Of a stretch of 31,112 nucleotides of DNA, positions 20,667 through 29,477 are shown piece by piece. The translations under genes and the position numbers were made by a program. This DNA is from Boothiomyces macroporosus. Lineage: Eukaryota; Chytridiomycota; Chytridiomycetes; Rhizophydiales; Terramycetaceae. Numbering within the stretch: the stretch's first letter is position 1; every line of letters begins with the position of its first letter. The notes below the pieces were generated by a model. That model was not told the DNA's origin. It was given only the letters and a program-made list of their open reading frames with translations, and made no database searches. The stretch lies in the NCBI GenBank assembly GCA_027604185.1, contig JADGKB010000138.1, positions 1 to 31,112 of the forward strand. Direction: 5' to 3'.

Positions 20667-21104
20667 TTCTACCCGTCTATAATTTTCGAAAAGGAAGAGG
20701 ATGAAATTTTCGATAGGGGCGACCATGCGATGTCTTTTACCCTAGCCTGCCCTAAATGGAATCACAAAACCCGTTCATTCACCTTTTTGAAAAAAAGTGA
20801 TATCTGCAAGGGACCTCACTTGCAATATATTCAAAACGTCTGTCAATATGACTGGCTGGTTGCTAGTAACGACTCCTGTAGCTCGCCTGGTTCTATTTTT
20901 TCATTTGTAGCTGGAAGGGGGTTCAACAGTCAATGCTTTTCGTGTTACACAAAGAGATGTGCGGTAAATAGTAGCCGGATGAATTTCTTGAAAAGCCATT
21001 GAGGCTGAAATGGACCAAGTGATCCAGATCAAAGTGAATCAACTCTACGCTCAATGAAATAGTTCAAGACTGGTCATACAAAAGACTTTACTAGTTTACA
21101 TTTA
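20667..21104. other. Intergenic spacer between DUF1684-like paralogues A and B
   Basis: 438 bases between the start of paralogue A and the stop of paralogue B. It serves as the promoter of A and terminator of B. A plus-strand open frame (20595-21002) overlaps A antisense and has no recognisable motifs. No repeats or other elements seen. Confidence 0.4.
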
Positions 21105-22666
21105 CTAAAAATACTCGGGGTTCATACCACCCATCATCTTTCTACTGATACAATTAATAGGAGTTCCTGCTATTGAAACATGAGCAGGATAAGCGTAATT
21201 GAAGTTGACTATGAAGGCATCCTCGCAAGGCTGCAACTCTACTGCTCGGAATCGAAGGCACTTCTGAACAGCCGAGTGAGGATCTGTGTAGTATATCAAC
21301 TTTCTAGTTCCTTCAAAAGCTACCTTGAATGTTATATTTTCACCAAAGAACTTTACGAGCAGGTCAGTTCTACTGGTGAATCTTCCATAAAATTTCAAGT
21401 CAAAATTGTATGGAAAGAACCTGTTGGGCAGCCCAATAAAGAGGTTTTGATAATAATCTCTAGATAGATCATGCCAATGGAAAACTTCATTCTCGTCCAC
21501 TCTGAATTTCAAGTTGTCATCCAAATGAACCAATGTCCCTGGAGAAAGTTCATATAAGCCGGCCTTTTGAAAAGATTTCCCAAGATACAGTATTTTAGGA
21601 ATGTGTTTTCCATACGACTTTATGAATCCAACTTGATCCGGGCAAGCTGGACTGCCATCCTGAGATTTTTCAATCACTTCGTTGCAATTAGCGTGTGCTC
21701 CAATAGTGTGCTCTCCAATTTGTAACGGTTTTAAATCTAGTTGAAATGCTTTTGTAAGTTCGCTTAACGGATCGCTAAGAAATGCCAAAATATCTACAGT
21801 CCAATCTAGAAACTCTTGAGGAACCAATCGCTCCAAAACCGGGCTAGAGGTAAATACCGGGTGGGATATATTCTTTTTTTCTACAAATACTCGACTGCTG
21901 ATGAGCAAAGATTCAAGCTCTGACTCGTTTTTTTGCAATATCGGGCTGTCATTAAGGGATGTTTCTGAACAGTCGCTTTCATAACCTTCCTGTGTGTATA
22001 TGATGTTTGCAAATTCCATAATCTTTGAATTCAGATCCTTTGGTTTCTCCTTTTTAACTTCTGCTTTTCGTTTCATTTCAGGTTTCCGCAGTCTTGGTGC
22101 AAACGGTTCTTCCCTTGGGAGATCTATAAACCTAGCAATCATCGAGTTCCTTAAATCCCTGGGAATCTCCAGGGCAAACTCTTTCAAAAGAGAGCCTTCC
22201 ATTGAGTCCCGTCGTTCGATGTTGCTCTGTTCCCTGAGAAAGGTAATATAATGCGGATCCAATTCTAAGTTAAATAAAGCGTACTTTTGAGTGAGGGCAA
22301 GAACTGCCTTGAAAGAAAGTCTTTGTTTAAATGCTCGGGTATATTGTGGTTGGATATGCTTGGCAACGTTGTTGTTGTAGAACTGAATTTCTTGAGCTTC
22401 ATTTTTGAACTATTGGCCATATTATTGGGATATTGACTGCTTATTGCTCCGTCCCTCTGTCTAGTAAACTCATTATCCTCAAGCGAACGCAATACCGAGG
22501 TTCGCTGAGCAAGGTCTACGACTGTCGATGTAACAATATAATCCGCAGTTGGGTCTTCTGCAACCCACTCTAATGCTGAACTGTCCGTTTGCCTTTCAAC
22601 AAAGTTGTTTCTATTTTCCGCTTCATATGGTGCATAATAGCACCGTTGCCGTTTGTTTGGGTGCAT
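21105..22666 (-). CDS. DUF1684-like protein, paralogue B
   Basis: A 513-aa protein. Exons complement(21105..22264, 22285..22666); the 20-nt intron is GTACGCTTTATTTAACTTAG. The start is the ATG before HPNKRQRCYY, with a basic N-terminus as in A; the frame is open further upstream without a better ATG. A linker motif LNSKIMEFANIIYTQE is shared with paralogue C. The DUF1684-like domain (about 279-513) has LTKAFQLDLKPLQIGEHTIG, GSPACPDQVGFI, WHDLSRDYYQNLF, PYNFDLKFYGRF, a YYTDPHSA stretch, NFNYAYP and the end MGGMNPEYF. It lies in tandem with A and C. No signal peptide or catalytic motif was recognised; function unknown. Confidence 0.75.
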
Positions 22667-22887
22667 GTTGGTTATCGATGCTTTGCGAAATTCGTTATCC
22701 ACAAGTGAAAGATAGGTTTTCCTATTCCCTATTTGAGCATGAAGCCACACCAACCTGTATGGGTAAACACAACTGCATATAAAGTGCTCTTGATAGAATT
22801 TCCAAACAGTTGCAGTGTTGGCGAATAAGCATTTCGTAATTTGTAATGTCGCAGTGTTGAACCCTTACTTGCAATCAGTCCTGCGTG

Positions 22888-22895
22888 TCACGTGA
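22888..22895. promoter_or_regulatory. TCACGTGA E-box palindrome
   Basis: Perfect 8-bp palindrome 222 bp upstream of the paralogue B start codon. It matches the core bound by bHLH factors in fungi (Cbf1/Pho4 type). A single occurrence, so support is weak. Confidence 0.35.
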
Positions 22896-22950
22896 CCTCT
22901 TAGAGTAGAATTGGGATGAACTGTCATTGGATCAATCTACAATACACCTA

Positions 22951-23014
22951 AATACAAGAACAGAGCAATACAAGAATAGAGCAATACAAGAACAGGGCAA
23001 TACAAGAACAGGGC
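22951..23014. repeat. 16-bp tandem repeat, four copies
   Basis: Unit AATACAAGAACAGAGC in four copies (22951, 22967, 22983, 22999), with one or two substitutions between copies; the last two are identical (AATACAAGAACAGGGC). The period equals that of the repeat at 7663-7710, but the sequence is unrelated. Confidence 0.92.
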
Positions 23015-23362
23015 AATCTTCTTTTGATAGCAACCCAGAGATCCCCAGAATAGGCTACTGCAAGCATTAATCTAGTGATATCTAATCTAGCGTTTCCCAG
23101 GAATCAATTGCAAGTATTTCTAGAAAGTAAGAGTAGAAGATTGGGAAAAAGCTCTGCCGGATGTGATCCATTTGGTGATTTCAGGGGCACAAGTCAAAAA
23201 TTTCATAGTTGCCGGATAAACAAATGTGAAAACAGCAGCTGAGTTTGTGCTTGACTAATTGCGTTCAAGTTTTGTTTCACGAATAGTGTCGATTCAAAGG
23301 GACACATTGATTCGTAAGCACAGACATGTTTCACACAAAATCACAATCTATATTCAAATATA

Positions 23363-24722
23363 TTAGAAATAATACGGGTTCAATCCTGCTTCAATCTTAT
23401 GCACTATGCAATTGATGGGAGCTTTGGACCTCTTTCTCAAATGAATTGGGAACGCAAAGTTAAAGTTGAGTATGTACTTGCCGCTTTCTACATGAGGCTT
23501 CAACTCTACCACACGATATGGATATGTTCGCTGTCTGTAAGCAATAGGATCTGTATAGAAAATTTGCTTGATGTGAGTTACAGATGCCCTAAACACCATG
23601 TCTCTTCCAAAATAGTCAATCATGAACTGGGTATCAGAGATGAATTCTCCCACAAATATCAAGTCAAAGTTGTATGGAAGGAACAAGTCTGGCTTTGGAT
23701 GGTAAACATTCTTGTAGAATTCTCTGGATAGATCATGCAAGAACATTTCTTCATCTTCATCCACACGCAACCGTAGGATTTCGTCCAAATGAATCGTAGC
23801 ACCGGCTTTCAGCTCATATTCCATTCCAGCATTCTTCATACCTTTGGCCAACACGAGGGTTTTGGTCCCAGATTTGCCAGTGGAGTATATAGTACCGATC
23901 AAATCTGGACAGGAAGGACTGCCAAGTTCGGATACAACGACTTTCTTTTTGCATGTTAATCCTCCGCCAAACGTGTAACTGCCAGGACCAAGAGTGCGAA
24001 GATCCAAATGATAGGCTCTGGTCAAATAAGTCTGTGGATCGGAATAAAAGGCTACAATGTCCACTTTCCACTCTAGAAACTCTTGAGGGACAAGATTATC
24101 CGATTCATCTGAACTGGCATCTCCTTCCTCTGAACAAGATTGGGGAACTGGAGGGACATTTGGAGAAGGGACATCTGGCAGTCTATCCGCATCAACAATC
24201 CCCTTTTTCGGGGATACAGGGTTACTGTCGAACGCACTCTCTTCTTGGGTATAAATCAAGTCAGCAAGTTTCATGATCCTTGAGTTTAGGGACGCTACAT
24301 CTTGGTCGTCACCAGTAACGGTACTACTGGAGGAGCTGGTATGAGAATCAGGTCTGTCAAATACTCTGTGTGGGTATAATTCATTTGGTGCAATAGCTGG
24401 AATACCAGTGTATTCAACTTCAGGCGACTTTGGTAGGAAAGCGATTGGGCTACCTGATCTGTTAAAGCCTTGTGGTTGGAGAGGACTTATAGGAGGCAAG
24501 GTTCCTAGAATTAAAACAAAACTTACTAAATGGATCCATCTCTCTTTCAACTGCGAGCTTCTCTTGGTAAATATCGTTGTTTGTCAGACCATAGTCTGGC
24601 CGTGATCGTTTGTGCTGCCTTGAGCCAAATTCAAGATCGAATTCAAAGTTTGTCCCAAAGTCGCAGCCAACTGTATAAAAATCATTGCTTAGCTGATGGA
24701 TTTCTCTTTTCTTTTCTTCCAT
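23363..24722 (-). CDS. DUF1684-like protein, paralogue C
   Basis: A 445-aa protein. Exons complement(23363..24504, 24527..24722); the 22-nt intron at 24505-24526 starts GTAAGT and ends TTCTAG. The first exon is highly charged (MEEKKREIHQL, then SRQHKRSRPDYG). The Pro/Ser-rich middle includes LNSRIMKLADLIYTQE, shared with B. The DUF1684-like domain (about 208-445) has LTRAYHLDLRTLGPGSYTFG, GSPSCPDLIGTI, LHDLSREFYKNVY, PYNFDLIFVGEF, FYTDPIAYRQRTYPYR, NFNFAFP and the end EAGLNPYYF. It is the cleanest match to the DUF1684 pattern, especially YTDP..YRQRTYPYR, which corresponds to the family's DxTSG..TYP.GR segment. Function unknown. Confidence 0.75.
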
Positions 24723-25079
24723 ACCTTCTTTGCTGAAGCATGATTGGTTAAAAAGAAAAGACGAGGTGGAGAAGATCTGTGCGCATCATTTGCGAGATGA
24801 AAGATTACATGCGCTTTACTATGAAAAGAGACAAGGTTTCGCCAACCATACATGAAAGCAAGAGCGGAAAATAATACGATATTATTCCATGTCTTTTGAG
24901 GACTGAATTCCTATTGGAACATGGCCAAACGTTGGTTGAAAATCTTTTGGTCACTGCAACCCCCCAGTGTGAATATTAAAAAAGACCGTACATGACATCC
25001 TTCAATGCGTTTCCGGGCTCCCGATTTGTGGAACATCATTCGAATATAAAATGAATGAATCACATCGGATACATTCAAA
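24723..25079. other. Intergenic spacer upstream of paralogue C and the small peptide gene
   Basis: 357 bases holding the two divergent promoters. Apart from the TATA box at 25045 no element was recognised. Confidence 0.4.
25045..25051 (+). promoter_or_regulatory. TATA box of the small peptide gene
   Basis: TATAAAA begins 35 bp before the ATG at 25080, a spacing like that of HMG1. Confidence 0.45.
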
Positions 25080-25196
25080 ATGAAGTTTCTCACTCTCTTG
25101 TCCATGTTAGCTATCGCGGTATTCTCACTCCCAGCTGCTCCTGAAATTGTCAAGCCTGTTCAAATGCCAATTGACCCAGGTGAGGGTACTGCTTGA
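25080..25196 (+). CDS. Putative 38-aa secreted peptide
   Basis: The ATG at 25080 opens a 38-codon frame ending in TGA. Residues 1-20 form a textbook signal peptide: MKF, then a hydrophobic core LTLLSMLAIAVF, then SLPAA as a plausible cleavage region. The predicted mature part is about 18 residues, starting near PEIVKPVQMPID, acidic and Pro-rich, without cysteines, a KEX2 dibasic site or a CAAX box. A TATA box precedes it at the spacing seen for HMG1. A GTGAGG near the end resembles a 5' splice site, but no AG follows at the intron length used elsewhere. It could be a signalling peptide, a small effector or a chance frame. Confidence 0.45.
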   Translation: MKFLTLLSMLAIAVFSLPAAPEIVKPVQMPIDPGEGTA

Positions 25197-25467
25197 ATCA
25201 ATCGATTTTGAATTGCACTTGCACGCCAAAATAAAAAAATGTATCATTAAGTATATTTTAGTTGATTAGATTGTGGGGTAACTTTGGAGACAGTCTGTGC
25301 TTGCACTTTCTCGAGGGCCAAGTGGTCAGAACCAACAGCAGACACACAAATATGGTTGATATAGGTCGCAATGGGGATAAACCTCCTTGTGTATTTCAAT
25401 TTGGTCATGAGCACAAATTGGGATAAATTCAACCACAGCGGTGTTACAAATTAAGACAAAAAAGCAG

Positions 25468-28400
25468 ATGCAGTTCAGAATTAGAACCGACCCATTCAAC
25501 CTCATAACGAATGTATGGGCAACACCATTCCTGAAGAAGGCAGCGGTAGGATTGCAACCAGAGGTTGATTAAACTGACAACAGGATTTTCCTCCAGTATT
25601 AGACCGAATGCAAGATGTAGAGCCGCTGATGAATGATTACTTGGATGAATTGGATTCATATCTAAAAGATAGGAATAGCAAACCGCCTAGCTTATACACC
25701 CATTTGTTTAAAGTGTTCTACAAGGAAATGTATGTAGTTGCTGATGTAGAATTGCCAATACCGTTGTAAAGCTCGCCTCGCTTTTCACCATTGCAGCCAA
25801 ACCCTTTGTAATTGGCAAGGTACGATATGGCTAACAATTGTTTATCGATTACCTAGACCCGAATTCTCCTCCAGACTGGAATATCCATTGGATTATAGTG
25901 CTTTTGGTACTGCTATTGGTCCTGTCTCCAAGTTTTGACAGTCTCAGTAAAGGATTAAACTTGCGGTTTGAATACAAGTACGTTGCATTCATGAATGCCA
26001 TGCTGTATCAAAAATCGCTAAAGCTCAGCGCAAAGAGTAGGCTAGTAAGTTTTTGATTAATCAGAAATATCAAGGGGGAAATGTCATGAATTATTATTCC
26101 AGGGATGTGGACAGGGTTTACACTGGTTTAGCTATAGTGTATAACGCACTATACCCAGTTATATTCATTATCACCAACTTGGTTTTCCTTTCTTTTCTGG
26201 TCGGATTAGCTACTGTATTTGCTGGTGTTGGGTACTTGGTTCTACTTGCGCTTATCATTGGAATATCGTTCAAGACACAATATTACATGTCTAAACAAAA
26301 TATCATGATTGATGCAAGAATTAATATATTGAGGGATATGCTTAACAGTAAATAATATTAATGTAGATATAAAGAATATCAAGTTATCAAATATTGAATC
26401 CTATTTCCACACCCAGTTGCAAGACAACATTAATGAAGATATGGGTTACCTTTACATGGCGTATTTGTATGGTAGAATCACAACCGCTCTGATTAATGCC
26501 TTTTCTATTATTCTCAGCAGTGTATCGTTTGTTATTTTCAGTGTTCTTGGAAATACTATATCTCCTGCAATTATATTCCCTGCTTACCTATACCTAGACG
26601 CAATTTCCTCTCAAGTTGATTCATTGAGACGGGTTTTAGCGTCATTGTTGAATGTATATGAAGGCTACAACCTTATATCAGACTTCCTACAAGCAGAAGA
26701 GTTTAAACCAATTGTAGGACAACCAAACAACCATGCAAATGCCATTGAATTGGATAACGTGACTTGGAAATGGTTTGATACTGAATATACCAAAAAAATG
26801 CACGACTGGAGGATGAAACAGTTGAGACTGATTAAAAAAGCGAATCAAGAACCAGATATTCAAGAAAACATGGATACCTTTGCACTGAAAAACCTTTCTT
26901 TGCAAGTGAGAAAAGGTCAGTTGATTGGGATTGTCGGAAAAGTAGGTGCGGGGAAAAGTACTCTATTTGCAGGGTTAACCAATGCACTAGACTCTATGCG
27001 AGGAGAGGTAGATATTTATTAATCAGACTTTGATCAATGGCTCCATAGTGTATGCTCCCCAAGAACCATGGCTAATGATGCACACTATTGAGGCCAATAT
27101 TACGTTTGGCAAGAGTCTTGATTCTGAAAGATTACTAAAAGTCGTTACTGCTTGTGGGCTTGTTCATGATTTGAATTCCTTTAAAGATGGGCTACAAACT
27201 AAAATTGGAGAGAATGGAATCAACTTGTCTGGTGGACAAAAAGCCAGAATCTCTCTCGCAAGGTGTTTATACGCAGATGCTGACATTTATCTATTGGACG
27301 ATCCTTTGGCAGCACTTGATTCCTATGTTGGTAGATTTGTATTTGAAAATGTAATCATGAACTTGCTGGCAGAAAAGACAGTTTTACTAGCTACACATCA
27401 ACTGCAGTACATGCACAAAGTAGACCAGGTCATGGTATTTGAAGAAGGAGAGTTGGTAGAGTATGGCAAGTTTAGCCAACTCTTGAATTCTGATGGTTTA
27501 TTCGCAAAGATGATGACTGATTACACGATGGAAGATGTGGATGAAACTAAAGTTTTGGAATTGGCAAATGAAAAACTCAAAGTTTTAGAGCCAGGAAAAC
27601 CACATGAGATTATCAAGCAAGAAAAAAAGCATGTTGGTAACATCAAGTTGGGATTGTACAAGAAAATATTTGCTGGAATGAATAGTTTGTGGTGGTATGC
27701 TGGAATAGCGACTGGCTTTATTCTGAATTTTGTATTAGAGTTTCTTGGATTAATTATACTCACATTGTGGTCAACAGATCCAAACAACAGCATCACGTAC
27801 ATCAAGCTATTATGTGCAGCAGCGATAGTACGAGTCTTTGTTTTTTGTAACTGTTCCTAATTTAGATGTGCTCAATGTTGGATGGTACGTTGGTGGTATC
27901 AACAATCATAAATTCTATTTTAACCAGATGCTTACATCCATCTTGCATGCTCCAATGTATTTTTTCGATGAAACGCCAATTGGAAGAATATTGAATAGGT
28001 TTTCGAATGATATGAACGTTTTGAATTTCCAATTATTCTATAGCTGTTTTACCTCTATTCAATTGATTCTGTCGTTTATTGGAAAGAGTATCATTGTATG
28101 CTTTGCGAGTCCGTTTTTAATTTGTAATTCCAACTAACCTAGTTTTGCTGTTGGTTTCGTATTCGTTGATTTGGTTAGTACGAGGGATATTCGATAGAGC
28201 AAGTCTGGAAATCAAGAGATGGAACTCTTTAAATCTCTCTGCAGTCAATGTACTTTTATCAGAAAGCTTTTCCAGTGTACCAACGGCAAATTTATTCAAA
28301 GCGAACGAATATTTCAAAGAAAAGTTTCAAAGCCGAATTGACGCTTATGTTTCTGCGAATTACATGTTGTTTTGTAATATCTACTGGTATTCCTTTAGAG

Positions 28401-29435
28401 TTTCTATGCTGAATAGTATTATATCTATAGGAATAATAGTAGCAGCAATGCTGGCTCCAAACCATACTTTATCCTTTAGTGCAATAGTAGCACTGGCACT
28501 TACTCAATCTGATAGCTGTACTTCTACTCTATATATCCTGATTGCTACTCTGGCCAGTAACAAAAATCAAATGAATGCATTTGAAAGGGTTTTAGAGTAT
28601 TGCGATGATATAGATCAAGAACCGTCTTTTGATTTTCCAAGTGACAAAAATAATTGGATTGCCTATGGAAGAGTGGAAATTAAAGGGTTAACTGTAGCAT
28701 ACCATTCCAAGCCTGACTTGAATGTCATTAAAAATCTAAGTCTGTCTATAGAGCCTGGGATGAAAGTAGGGGTTGTAGGACGGACTGGATCTGGTAAATC
28801 TACATTCGCGTCTGCGTTTTTCAGATTAGTTGAATTTAAAGGATCAATCTTGATTGATGGAAAAGGTAGACCACACTAACGCAGATTTAAAAACGGTTGG
28901 TTTATCGAGCCTTCGACAAAATATTTATATCATCTCTCAAGAAGCCAATTTGTTCCCGGGAACAATCAGATACAACATTTGCCTCAACAGCAGCTTTTCA
29001 GATGAAGCCATTTGGGATAAGTTGGAGATGGTAGGGCTCAAAGAATATGTTTCTGAGCTACCAGATAGGCTTGATTTCAAGATTGAGTCCAAAGGCAAAA
29101 ACTTGTCGCTAGGCCAAGGCCAGCTGCTGTGTCTGGCAAGAGCATTAGCAAGGAAGCCCAAGCTATTGATTCTTGATGAAGCAAGTTCTTCTATTGATTC
29201 AGAATCGGATCGAAAGTTGCAAAGAGTCATCAAGGATCATTTGCCCGAGACTACGGTACTTTCTATCGCACACCGCCTATATTCTATTGCTGACTACGAT
29301 AAAATCATTGTCCTTGATGCGGGTGAGATGGTTGAATATGATACTCCATTCCAGTTGCTCCAGAACCCTGGATCTGTGTTTTCCAAGTTGGTTGAAGCTA
29401 CTGGCTACTCTACTGGTGAACAAATTCGCATTTAG
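25468..29435 (+). CDS. ABCC/MRP-type ABC transporter, paralogue of the left-edge gene
   Basis: Full-size ABCC exporter, about 1261 aa. Exons 25468..25563, 25584..25745, 25772..25819, 25841..26044, 26065..26347, 26367..27007, 27027..27846, 27866..28123, 28143..28865 and 28885..29435. Most introns are 19-20 nt. NBD1 has GKVGAGKST (about 455), LSGGQ (about 544) and IYLLDDPLAALD. NBD2 has GRTGSGKST (about 1049), LSLGQ (about 1151) and LLILDEASSSID. All motifs are intact, so despite its fragmented look this is a working gene. KPFVIGKFIDYLDP in the first membrane domain recalls the PLFLGKII segment of MRP4. Two joints are weak: the 26-nt intron at 25746-25771 has no clear branch point, and the 21-nt intron at 25820-25840 would end in TG. 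Both introns of the other paralogue occur here at homologous positions. Confidence 0.87.
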
Positions 29436-29477
29436 AATAAACTTGAGAAATCTTGTGCATTTCAAGTTTCAAATCTC

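Larger units (their letters stand above)
22667..23362. other. 696-bp intergenic region upstream of paralogue B
   Basis: It holds a 16-bp tandem repeat (22951-23014) and a TCACGTGA palindrome (22888-22895). No open frame with recognisable content and no tRNA-like cloverleaf was found. Confidence 0.45.

Noticed and set aside
20595..21002. 135-residue plus-strand open frame between the DUF1684-like genes
   Set aside because: It overlaps the first exon of paralogue A antisense, has no ATG supported by context and shows no recognisable domain.
23380..23400. GGTTCAATCC as a tRNA B-box
   Set aside because: It lies in the coding end of paralogue C and no cloverleaf can be folded around it.
25468..29435. 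Second ABCC gene as a pseudogene, because its reading frame is broken many times
   Set aside because: Seven of the nine breaks are exact 19-20-nt GT...AG introns and all nucleotide-binding motifs are intact; only two joints are uncertain.
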